From contig NZ_LQIT01000067.1 in assembly GCF_001499965.1 (NCBI RefSeq), positions 1 through 64,000 of the forward strand: a stretch of 64,000 bases of DNA, given 5' to 3'. The translations under genes and the position numbers were made by a program. The notes under the pieces were generated by a model. It was not told the origin of the DNA. It was given only the letters and a program-made list of their open reading frames with translations, and did not search any database. This DNA is from Mycobacterium sp. GA-2829 (lineage in GTDB: Bacteria > Actinomycetota > Actinomycetes > Mycobacteriales > Mycobacteriaceae). Of this stretch, positions 46,718 through 54,257 are shown one piece after another (position 1 is the first letter of the stretch; the number at the start of each line of letters is the position of its first letter).

Positions 46718-47755
46718 ATGACCACGATCATCGACTTCATCCTCGACCTGTTCCGCAACCCGGGCACGGCGGCGAGCTTCGTCGTCGATCCGGACGGCGC
46801 ACTGCGCGACGCCGGCCTGCCGAACGTGACCGCCGCACAGCTGGCCTCCGTGGCCGCCACCGCGGCACCGGCCGGTTACGCCCTCGGCGGCGGCGACCCG
46901 ATCGTCGGCCTGCAGCGCGCGGTCGCCGACCACCACCAGCTGGCGTCGAACTTCGCCTCGCCGTTCTCGCCGCAGACCTCTTTCGCGCCGACCACCGAGC
47001 TCGCCAGCCGCAATGACACCGACCTGCTCAGCGGCAACAACGTCCCGGTCGCCAGCCCCATCCAGGACGCCGGCGCCAACGCCCAGAACGGTGCGTTCAA
47101 CCTGGGCTTCGGTGACATCACCCTCGGCGACAAGACCACGCAGACCGCCACCGACGGCGGTGTGGTGGTCGGCCGCGACAACGACGGCGACATCGTCAGC
47201 GGTGACGGCGCGGTGCTCGGCGACGGCAACACCATGAACAACGGCGACATCCTCGCCGGCTCCGGGTCCAACGTCGTCGTCGGCAAGGGCAACGAGGTCG
47301 AGGACAACTCGAAGACCGCCGGTGGCGACCTGATCACCGACAACGACGCACCCGTCCTCAACGACGTCGACACCAGCGGCGGCAACGGCGGCGGCGCCGA
47401 CGGTGGCGGCAGCCTGATCGGGATCGGCGGCGGCAACGCGGTCGGCGGCTCCGGCGGCAACGGTGGCGGCATCGTCATCACCGACACCGACGTCAACACC
47501 GGAACCCAGATCGACGGGGACTACGGCAGCGACAACGTCGAGGACAACTCGGTCAGCAGCGTCGTCGAGACCGAGGTCAACACCTCGACCGAGAGCTCCA
47601 TCGAGGACCACTCGTCGAACTACGAGTCGAGCATCGGTTCGGGCAACCAGTCCGCGATCGGTTCGGGCAACGACACGAACCTGTTCTCGGGCAACGACAC
47701 CGGTGTCAGCACCGATGTCGCGTCGAACAACGACGCCGGTCTGGACGTGTTCTGA
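46718..47755 (+). CDS. iniB: IniB (right copy)
   Basis: A 345-residue protein, first gene of the isoniazid/ethambutol-inducible iniBAC operon. Residues 1-50 form the IniB N-terminal domain (MTTIIDFILDLFRNPG, VDPDGALRDAGLPNVTAAQL). The rest is low complexity, rich in Gly, Asn, Asp and Ser, with repeats such as GDGNTMNNGD, GSGNQSAIGSGND and SGNDTGVS, ending AGLDVF. No clear signal peptide is present, although the family has been discussed as wall-associated. The ATG at 46718 is set by the AGAAAGG ribosome-binding site; a frame open further upstream has no such site. iniA starts 92 bases downstream after a hairpin. Biochemical function unknown. Confidence 0.9.
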   Translation: MTTIIDFILDLFRNPGTAASFVVDPDGALRDAGLPNVTAAQLASVAATAAPAGYALGGGDPIVGLQRAVADHHQLASNFASPFSPQTSFAPTTELASRNDTDLLSGNNVPVASPIQDAGANAQNGAFNLGFGDITLGDKTTQTATDGGVVVGRDNDGDIVSGDGAVLGDGNTMNNGDILAGSGSNVVVGKGNEVEDNSKTAGGDLITDNDAPVLNDVDTSGGNGGGADGGGSLIGIGGGNAVGGSGGNGGGIVITDTDVNTGTQIDGDYGSDNVEDNSVSSVVETEVNTSTESSIEDHSSNYESSIGSGNQSAIGSGNDTNLFSGNDTGVSTDVASNNDAGLDVF

Positions 47756-47775
47756 CCGACAACCGCATAGCGCAG

Positions 47776-47804
47776 CCGGCGGGGACCGACCTGGTCCCCG
47801 CCGG
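47776..47804 (+). terminator. Hairpin between iniB and iniA (right copy)
   Basis: CCGGCGGGGACC, loop GACCT, GGTCCCCGCCGG: a 12-bp perfect stem 20 bases after iniB, lacking a U-tract. It may lower iniA/iniC expression relative to iniB or stabilise the iniB mRNA end. Confidence 0.5.
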
Positions 47805-47847
47805 TTGGCGCGCATACCGTTGACAGGTCGACGGGAGAGAAGGCGTC

Positions 47848-49695
47848 ATGACGCAAGCGAACGACCCGCGCAAGGTGATCAAGGAGCTCCTCGAGCACAC
47901 CACCACGATCGCCGAGGCGCACGACCGCGGCGACCTCGTCGCCCGGCTCGGGCGCGCCCGCAAGCGCATCGGCGATCCGCAGATCCGGGTCGTCATCGCC
48001 GGACAGCTCAAACAGGGCAAGAGCATGCTGCTGAACTCGCTGCTCAACATGCCGGTGGCGCGGGTCGGTGACGACGAGTCGACCGTGCTGGCCACCGTCG
48101 TCTCCTACGGCGAGCAGCCGGCGGCCCGGCTGGTGGTGGCCCGCCCCGAGGGGGAGGAACCCGAACTCGTCGAGATCCCGACCACCGATCTGGGCACGGA
48201 TCTGCGCCGCGCTCCGCAGGCCGAGGGCCGCGAGGTGCTCCGCGTGGAGGTCACGGTGCCCAGCCCGCTGCTCAAGGGCGGTCTCGCGTTCGTCGACACC
48301 CCCGGCGTCGGCGGCCACGGACAACCTCACCTGTCGGCGACGCTGGGCCTGCTGCCCGACGCCCAGGCGATGCTGATGGTCAGCGACACCAGCCAGGAGT
48401 TCACCGAGCCCGAGATGACGTTCATCCGGCAGGCCCTGGAGATCTGCCCGGTCGCCGCGATCGTCGCCACCAAGACCGACCTGTACCCGCACTGGCGCCA
48501 GGTGGCCGATGCCAACCGCGCCCACCTCCAGCGCGCCGGGCTGACCACCCCGATGCTCCCGGTGTCGTCGACGCTGCGCAGCCACGCCGTCCAGCTCAAC
48601 GACAAGGAGCTCAACGAGGAGTCGAACTTTCCCGCGATCGTGAAGTTCCTGTCCGAGCAGGTGCTCTCGCAGAACAACGACCGGGTGCGCACCCAGGTGG
48701 CCAACGAGATCCGCGCCGCCGCAGAACATCTCACGATGACGGTGCAGTCCGAACTCTCCGCGCTCAACGACCCGCAGGCCGGCGGCAGCCTGACCGCCGA
48801 CCTCGAGCGGCGCAAGAAGGAGGCGGAGGAGGCGCTGCAGCACACCGCGCTGTGGCAGCAGGTGCTCAACGACGGGATCGCCGACCTCACCGCCGACGTG
48901 GATCACGATCTGCGCCAACGCTTCCGCAACATCACCCACCACACCGAACGGGTCATCGACTCCGGTGACCCGACCCTGCACTGGGCCGAGATCGGCGCCG
49001 AACTCGAAGACGCCGTCGCCACCGCCGTCGGCGACAACTTCGTCTGGGCCTACCAGCGGGCCGAGGCGCTCGCCGCCGAGGTGGCCCGCACATTCATGGA
49101 GGCCGGTCTCGACGCGGTGCGGATGCCCGCCATCGACGCCCGCGAACTGGGCGCCGAGTTCGGTGAGTTCCGCTCGCTGGCTCAGTTGGAGGCCAAACCC
49201 CTCAAGATGGGCCACAAGATCGTCACCGGGATGCGCGGCTCTTATGGCGGCGTGCTGATGTTCGGGATGCTGACCTCGTTCGCCGGGCTCGGCATGTTCA
49301 ACCCCCTGTCTCTCGGCGCCGGCTTCGTTCTCGGCCGCAAGGCCTACAAGGAGGACATGGAGAACCGGATGCTGCGGGTGCGCAACGAGGCCAAGACCAA
49401 CGTGCGCCGGTTCGTCGACGACGTCGCGTTCGTCGTCGGCAAGGAATCCCGCGACCGGCTCAAGGGCATCCAGCGCCAGCTGCGCGACCACTACCGCGAG
49501 ATCGCCAACCAGACGACCCGCTCGCTGAACGAGTCGCTGCAGGCCACCATCGCCGCGGCAAAACTCGAGGAGTCCGAGCGCAATGCCCGCGTCAAGGAAC
49601 TCGAACGGCAACTCAACATCCTGCGCCAGGTAATCGCACATGCGGACAAGCTCGCCGCCCCGGTCTCTAAGCTCGAGGGGTCAGCAGTCGGGTAA
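47848..49695 (+). CDS. iniA: IniA, dynamin-like GTPase (right copy)
   Basis: A 615-residue bacterial dynamin-like protein. Its structure and membrane-fission activity are known from M. smegmatis IniA, and in M. tuberculosis it contributes to isoniazid and ethambutol tolerance. GTPase motifs are complete: G1 GQLKQGKS (52-59), G3 DTPG (150-153), G4 TKTD (208-211). Helical trunk regions flank a hydrophobic paddle-like stretch (GVLMFGMLTSFAGLGMF, LGAGFVLG, about 465-495) that should insert in the plasma membrane. A coiled coil follows (KLEESERNARVKELERQLNILRQV). The ATG is preceded by GGGAGAGAAGG. iniC follows after a 21-base gap in the same frame. Confidence 0.95.
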   Translation: MTQANDPRKVIKELLEHTTTIAEAHDRGDLVARLGRARKRIGDPQIRVVIAGQLKQGKSMLLNSLLNMPVARVGDDESTVLATVVSYGEQPAARLVVARPEGEEPELVEIPTTDLGTDLRRAPQAEGREVLRVEVTVPSPLLKGGLAFVDTPGVGGHGQPHLSATLGLLPDAQAMLMVSDTSQEFTEPEMTFIRQALEICPVAAIVATKTDLYPHWRQVADANRAHLQRAGLTTPMLPVSSTLRSHAVQLNDKELNEESNFPAIVKFLSEQVLSQNNDRVRTQVANEIRAAAEHLTMTVQSELSALNDPQAGGSLTADLERRKKEAEEALQHTALWQQVLNDGIADLTADVDHDLRQRFRNITHHTERVIDSGDPTLHWAEIGAELEDAVATAVGDNFVWAYQRAEALAAEVARTFMEAGLDAVRMPAIDARELGAEFGEFRSLAQLEAKPLKMGHKIVTGMRGSYGGVLMFGMLTSFAGLGMFNPLSLGAGFVLGRKAYKEDMENRMLRVRNEAKTNVRRFVDDVAFVVGKESRDRLKGIQRQLRDHYREIANQTTRSLNESLQATIAAAKLEESERNARVKELERQLNILRQVIAHADKLAAPVSKLEGSAVG

Positions 49696-49716
49696 CGGGA
49701 ACGGACTGGGCAAACC

Positions 49717-51210
49717 CTGAGCACAAGCGATCAAGTACGCGCGATCCTGGGCGGCACCATCGCCGCCTACCGCGCCGACCCGGCATACCGTCAGCGCCCC
49801 GAGATCCACCAGGAACTCGAGCGCATCGGCGCGCGGCTCAACCAGCCGATCCGCATCGCGCTGGCCGGAACGCTGAAGGCCGGGAAGTCCACGCTGGTCA
49901 ACGCGCTGGTAGGCGAGGAGATCGCCCCCACCGACGCGACCGAGGCCACCCGCATCGTCACGTGGTTCCGGCACGGCCCCACCCCCAAGGTGACCGCCAA
50001 CCACCGCGGCGGCCGGCGGACCAACGTGCCGATCGCCCGCGACCGCGGCCTGACGTTCGACCTCGCGCGGCTCGACCCTGACGAGGTGCTCGACCTCGAG
50101 GTCGAGTGGCCCGCCGCCGAACTGATCGACGCCACGATCATCGACACCCCGGGCACGTCCTCGATCAACCGCGACGTCTCGGCCCGCACGGTGCGGCTGC
50201 TGGTCCCCGACGACGGGGTGCCGCGCGTCGACGCGGTGGTGTTTCTGCTGCGCACGCTCAACGCCGCCGACATCGCGCTGCTCAAGCAGATCGGCGAACT
50301 GGTCGGCGGGTCGTCGGGGGCGCTCGGCGTGATCGGCGTGGCCTCGCGCGCCGACGAGATCGGCGCCGGACGCATCGACGCGATGCTGTCGGCCAAGGAC
50401 GTCGCGCAGCGGTTCACCACCGAGATGGACCGCACCGGCATCTGTCAGGCCGTCGTCCCGGTGTCCGGGCTGCTGGCGCTGACCGCGCGCACGCTGCGGC
50501 AGAGCGAGTTCGTCGCGCTGGAGAAGCTTTCGGGCGTGGAGCCGACGGAACTGGCCAAGGCGATGCTGTCGGTGGACCGGTTCGTCCGCGAAGACAGCCC
50601 GCTACCTGTCGACGCGGCCACCCGCGCCGCACTGCTGGACCGGTTCGGGATGTTCGGGATCCGCATCTCGATCGCCGTGCTGCGGGCGGGGGTGTCGGAT
50701 TCGGTGGCGCTGGCCGACGAACTACTCGAACGCAGCGGTCTGGTCGCGTTGCGCGACGTGATCGATCAGCAGTTCGCGCAGCGTTCGGACCTGCTCAAGG
50801 CGCATACGGCGCTGCTGTCGCTGCGGCAGTTCGTGCAGCTCAATCCGATCTACGCGACGCCGTACATCATCGCCGACATCGACCCGCTGCTCGCCGACAC
50901 CCACGCGTTCGAAGAGCTCCGCCTGCTGAGTCAATTGCGTTCGCGGTCAACGACATTGACCGACGACGAGATGGCCTCGCTGCGACGGCTGATCGGCGGG
51001 TCCGGCACCGACGCGGCCAGCAGGCTCGGCCTGCAACCCGAGGACCCCTACGACGGTCCGCGCGCGGCGTTCGCGGCGGCGCAGCGGTGGCGCCGCCGCG
51101 CCGAACATCCGCTCAACGATCCGTTCACCGCCAGGGCCTGCCGGGCGGCGGTGCGCAGCGCCGAAGCGCTGGTCGCGGCGTATGCGGCGGCTGGGCGCGG
51201 ACCCGCTTAA
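49717..51210 (+). CDS. iniC: IniC, dynamin-like GTPase with a probable CTG start (right copy)
   Basis: A 497-residue dynamin-like GTPase, partner of IniA: P-loop GTLKAGKS (51-58), a switch-region Thr in APTDATEATRIVTW, G3 DTPG (143-146), then a helical C terminus. Between the iniA stop (49693-49695) and the GTG at 49990 (codon 92) there is no ATG, GTG or TTG in frame, and that GTG would remove the P-loop. The CTG at 49717 precedes STSDQVRAIL, the expected N terminus, with a purine-rich GGGAACGGACTGGG upstream. So a CTG start is proposed; a base error at this codon or coupling to iniA termination are alternatives. The second Hsp70-like gene starts 30 bases later. Confidence 0.87.
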   Translation: MSTSDQVRAILGGTIAAYRADPAYRQRPEIHQELERIGARLNQPIRIALAGTLKAGKSTLVNALVGEEIAPTDATEATRIVTWFRHGPTPKVTANHRGGRRTNVPIARDRGLTFDLARLDPDEVLDLEVEWPAAELIDATIIDTPGTSSINRDVSARTVRLLVPDDGVPRVDAVVFLLRTLNAADIALLKQIGELVGGSSGALGVIGVASRADEIGAGRIDAMLSAKDVAQRFTTEMDRTGICQAVVPVSGLLALTARTLRQSEFVALEKLSGVEPTELAKAMLSVDRFVREDSPLPVDAATRAALLDRFGMFGIRISIAVLRAGVSDSVALADELLERSGLVALRDVIDQQFAQRSDLLKAHTALLSLRQFVQLNPIYATPYIIADIDPLLADTHAFEELRLLSQLRSRSTTLTDDEMASLRRLIGGSGTDAASRLGLQPEDPYDGPRAAFAAAQRWRRRAEHPLNDPFTARACRAAVRSAEALVAAYAAAGRGPA

Positions 51211-51240
51211 CGTTTCCGCGCTCCGCGGCGACATACAGGT

Positions 51241-53019
51241 ATGCGCACGTCTCTCGGCATCTCTTTGGGCGCCGCCAACCTGGTGGCCGTCGCCGACGGT
51301 CGCCCGACCATCCGCCCCGCCCAGATCACGGTCGGCGGATCCACGCTCTCGGGTTTCGTCGACCGCGTCGGCGACCCGGTCCCGCTGGTCGCCGCCGACG
51401 GCTCGGCCCACGACGGCGGTCGGTTGGTGGGCGCCGCGATCGAGGCGATCACCCGCAGCGTCCACCCGACGCGGCGGCCCGATGTGGCCGCGGTCGCGGT
51501 ACCGGCGCACTGGTCGCCTTCGGCGGTGGCCGCGTTGCGTGCGGTGGCCCCGTATCTGACCGTCGTCTCGGACGCGGTCGCCGCGCTCACGGCGCTGCAG
51601 ACGAATCCCGGGCTGCCCGCCCGCGGTGTGGTCGCCCTGTGTGACATCGGCGCGACCGGCACCAGCATCACCCTGGCCGACGCCGGTGACGGCTTCCGCG
51701 TCATCGGGTCGACGATCCGCTACGACGACTTCTCCGGAGACCTCGTCGACCAGGCGGTGCTGCGCCACGTGCTGGCCGGTCGCGAGGTGGACCCGAACGC
51801 GACGTCGGCGGTGGCGTCGTTGTCGGCGCTGCGGGTCGAGGCCCGGGCGGCCAAGGAACGATTGTCGGCGCAGACCGCGACGGCGGTCGCCGGAAGCCGG
51901 GTGACCCGACCCGAACTCGAGGCACTGTTGGCGGCACCGGTGACCGGTCTGGTCGACGCGGTGTTCGAGGTGATGCACAGCAACGGGGTGGGCCAGCTCG
52001 CCGCCGTTGCCACGGTGGGTGGCGGCGCGCAAATACCGTTCATCACGCAACGTCTTTCGGAGGCGTTCCGGCTGCCGGTGATCACCGGTCCGTATGCGCA
52101 GGTCGCGGCGGCGGCGGGTGCGGAACTGGTCGCGGTGCGCGGGGTTTCACGTGAAGCGGTGACGACGGTCGTGGCGACTTTCGACTCGGCGGAGACGATG
52201 GCGGCGCCGGCACTGGCGTGGTCGGAGGAGACCGTGGACTTCGACGCGGCGACCGAGTCCGTGCAGCCGGTGCAGGACGCCGCGATGGCGCGGCCCGGTT
52301 TCGCGTTCGAGCCGACGCCCTTACCGGTGGAGGACACGCCGTGGTACCGCAGGCCGGCGGGGCTGCTCGTCGGGGCCGCGTGTGTGGCGGCGTTCGCGGC
52401 GACCGGAGTGATCCTGACGTCGCACATCGGCGATGCGGATGCGGTGCGGACGGATTCGTCGGTGATCTCCGCGCCGGTGGCGGAGCGGCCGATGGAGGTC
52501 GAGGCGCCGCAGGCTCCCGCGGTCGCGCCGCCTGCTCCGGCGGCGGTGACTCGGACGGTGGATGCCGCGCCTCGGCCGCCGATTGCTCAACAGCCGAGGG
52601 TGGGGGACCGGGTGGCGAAGCAGGCTGCCCCTGCGCCGGCTCCTGTTGCACCTGCACCTGCACCTGCGGCTCCGGTTCCCGCGCCTGCGCCGGCTCCTGC
52701 GGCCCCGGCTCCCGCTCCGGCTCCGGCGTTCAACCTCCCGCGAATCCCGTTGCCGGAGGTCACGTTCGCTCCGCGGCCGCCTGCGTCGACTCCTGCACCT
52801 CAGCCGTCGCCCGAACCCGAGCCCGAACCCGAACCCGAACCGCAGCCTGAGCCGACGGTCGCGCCGGAGCCGACGGCTGCCCCTGAGCCGACGGCTGCGC
52901 CGGAGCCGACAGCCGCGCCTGAACCGACCGCCGCGCCCGAGCCGGAACCGTCGCCCGAGCCCGAACCGTCGGCCGAGCCGCAACCGGAATGCGTGCCGGA
53001 CGCGTCGACCGTCTGCTGA
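51241..53019 (+). CDS. Membrane-anchored Hsp70-like ATPase 2 (right copy)
   Basis: A 592-residue paralogue of the Hsp70-like protein at the other side of iniBAC. The N-terminal ATPase-like domain (1-300) contains [54 protein letters not shown] and [20 protein letters not shown]. The substrate-binding domain of true Hsp70 is missing. EDTPWYRRP leads into one helix (about 372-390). The outer part is Pro/Ala-rich (APAPAP) with five EPTAAP-type repeats and a Glu/Pro run, ending [10 protein letters not shown]; the two terminal cysteines may form a disulfide. It follows iniC by 30 bases and is probably the last gene of the operon. It could couple ATP-driven state changes to the dynamin pair; that is inference. 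Confidence 0.87.
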   Translation: MRTSLGISLGAANLVAVADGRPTIRPAQITVGGSTLSGFVDRVGDPVPLVAADGSAHDGGRLVGAAIEAITRSVHPTRRPDVAAVAVPAHWSPSAVAALRAVAPYLTVVSDAVAALTALQTNPGLPARGVVALCDIGATGTSITLADAGDGFRVIGSTIRYDDFSGDLVDQAVLRHVLAGREVDPNATSAVASLSALRVEARAAKERLSAQTATAVAGSRVTRPELEALLAAPVTGLVDAVFEVMHSNGVGQLAAVATVGGGAQIPFITQRLSEAFRLPVITGPYAQVAAAAGAELVAVRGVSREAVTTVVATFDSAETMAAPALAWSEETVDFDAATESVQPVQDAAMARPGFAFEPTPLPVEDTPWYRRPAGLLVGAACVAAFAATGVILTSHIGDADAVRTDSSVISAPVAERPMEVEAPQAPAVAPPAPAAVTRTVDAAPRPPIAQQPRVGDRVAKQAAPAPAPVAPAPAPAAPVPAPAPAPAAPAPAPAPAFNLPRIPLPEVTFAPRPPASTPAPQPSPEPEPEPEPEPQPEPTVAPEPTAAPEPTAAPEPTAAPEPTAAPEPEPSPEPEPSAEPQPECVPDASTVC

Positions 53020-53186
53020 CCGCGCCGAGTGTGCGGATCGATACGCCTAGCTCGGCGCGTCGCGGATGAAATCGCACAGTCGAATTAGGCGAGGCGGATC
53101 GACCGTCTGCTGACCGCGTCGAGATCGATACGCCTGGCCCGGCGCGCCGCGTATGAAACCGCACACTCGAACCAGGCGGCCAAGAA
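53009..53186. repeat. 94-bp repeat unit plus a diverged, shortened copy
   Basis: 53009-53102 equals the unit at 95-188 (reverse complement) except base 53025. 53103-53186 is a decayed copy: it lacks TGTGCGG after CGAG and has scattered substitutions (GGCCCGGCGCGCCGCGTATGAAACC versus the intact version). The first unit covers the last codons and stop of the Hsp70-like gene. Palindrome identity ends inside this array. Confidence 0.85.
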
Positions 53187-53192
53187 CGACGG

Positions 53193-53723
53193 TCAGCCGC
53201 CGGGCGGGACCAGTGTCGGCACCGTGATCGTCACCGTGCTGGTGCTCGTCTCCACCGTCGTCGGCGTGGTCGGCGCAGTGGTCGTGGTCGTCTCAGCGGT
53301 CGTGGTGGTGGTGGTCGTCGTCTCGCTCGTCGGCGGAGTGGTCTCCTCCGGAGTCGTGGTCTCCGGCGCCACCGACGTCTCTGCCGGTGATTCGGTCACC
53401 GTCTGCGGCGGCACCACCGCAGGCGCCTCGGACGTCGTCGTGGTCGTGGTCGTGGTCGTGGTCTCCGACGTCGAGGACGAGTCGTCCCCGGACGCCAACT
53501 GCACGATCAGCCAGATGATCAACGCCAGCAGCAGCGCGGCCAGCGCACCGAGACCGACGAGTGCGCCCGGTTTGCGGTACCACGGCTGCGGCGGCTCCTC
53601 GGGCGGGTACTGGGGATAGGCCCCGGAGTAGTCGCCGTACTGGGTGGGCTCGGCGCTGTAGGCGTTCGAGTACTGGGTCGGCTCGTTGTCCGAATAATTC
53701 GGATCTTCAGGAGGTCGCGCCAC
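53193..53723 (-). CDS. Single-pass membrane protein with Thr-rich tail and PWYRKP anchor
   Basis: A 176-residue protein. Residues 1-47 are cytoplasmic and rich in Tyr, Pro, Gln and Glu (YSDNEPTQYSNAYSAEPTQYG). PQPWYRKP then enters a helix (about 53-75, LVGLGALAALLLALIIWLIVQL). The outer part is a Ser/Thr/Glu/Pro tail with long Thr runs ending TLVPPGG. The anchor and tail match the C-terminal parts of the two Hsp70-like proteins, as if the ATPase domain were absent. Thr-rich tails of this kind are often glycosylated in mycobacteria. Its stop lies just past the diverged repeat. It is convergent with the Hsp70-like gene. Function unknown. Confidence 0.8.
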   Translation of the reverse strand: MARPPEDPNYSDNEPTQYSNAYSAEPTQYGDYSGAYPQYPPEEPPQPWYRKPGALVGLGALAALLLALIIWLIVQLASGDDSSSTSETTTTTTTTTTSEAPAVVPPQTVTESPAETSVAPETTTPEETTPPTSETTTTTTTTAETTTTTAPTTPTTVETSTSTVTITVPTLVPPGG

Positions 53724-53750
53724 GGGCTCCGATAGTAGGCGTCGTTTGCC

Positions 53751-54224
53751 CTACGGACGCGGGTAAAGCGTGCGTGTCTCGTTGAGTCGTGGCCGGTTGC
53801 GCGTCGTCGTTCGCGGTGCCGACTCCTCCGAGGTCTCCTCCTGCTGGGTGGTCGAGCGGCCCCTCGGGGTGCTGCTCTCGGACGACGACTCCGAGGGTGG
53901 CGGCGGAGGCGGCGCAAGCTCCGGCGGCAGGTCCAGATCGGTGGTCAGCGGCGGGCTGATCCGCGTGGTCGTCGTCGACGTGGACGACGCCGAGGTCGAC
54001 CGCGACGTCATCGACGAGAACGTCGGGTCGACGAAGTCCGGCGGCGCATCCGGGGCCTGGCCGGAATCCCGCGACACGAACATCACCCCGGCCACGATCA
54101 GCGCGATCGCCGCCACTCCGGCCAGGCTGGCGCCGAGTACCTTCGCCGTCGACTGGTGCCAAGGCGTCGGCGCATCCGCCTCTCGGTCGGATGGCTCGTC
54201 GTCGTCGGGGGCGCTCACGGGCAC
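53751..54224 (-). CDS. Single-pass membrane protein with Ser/Thr/Pro-rich tail
   Basis: A 157-residue protein with an acidic cytoplasmic start (SAPDDDEPSDREADAPTPWHQS), one membrane helix (about 30-50, VLGASLAGVAAIALIVAGVMF) and a Ser/Thr/Pro-rich outer tail ending TRTLYPRP. It starts with GTG at 54224; a second GTG six bases on is possible. It lies 27 bases ahead of the PWYRKP protein gene on the same strand, so the pair may be one unit. No known family is recognised, and the similarity to its neighbour is one of architecture only. Confidence 0.72.
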   Translation of the reverse strand: MPVSAPDDDEPSDREADAPTPWHQSTAKVLGASLAGVAAIALIVAGVMFVSRDSGQAPDAPPDFVDPTFSSMTSRSTSASSTSTTTTRISPPLTTDLDLPPELAPPPPPPSESSSESSTPRGRSTTQQEETSEESAPRTTTRNRPRLNETRTLYPRP

Positions 54225-54257
54225 CGATCCTAACGGTGACCAGGCATGCCGTGCCGG

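Larger units (their letters stand above)
26599..53114. repeat. Right arm of the giant inverted repeat (syntenic copy)
   Basis: Reverse complement of 83-26598. Near-perfect pairing ends at 53114: 53115 is C where the mirror of base 82 predicts T. Beyond that only a diverged 94-bp repeat copy is shared, to about 53186, and then the sequence is unique. This arm is continuous with the lpqJ-like and dnaK region in the order known from other mycobacteria, so it is taken as the native locus. Confidence 0.97.

Noticed and set aside
49990-51210. Short iniC starting at GTG codon 92
   Set aside because: It would lack the GTPase P-loop, and upstream codons are clearly conserved coding sequence.
83-53114. 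Composite transposon or phage-like duplication
   Set aside because: No transposase, integrase, terminal repeats or target-site duplications are seen at the axis or at the right end.
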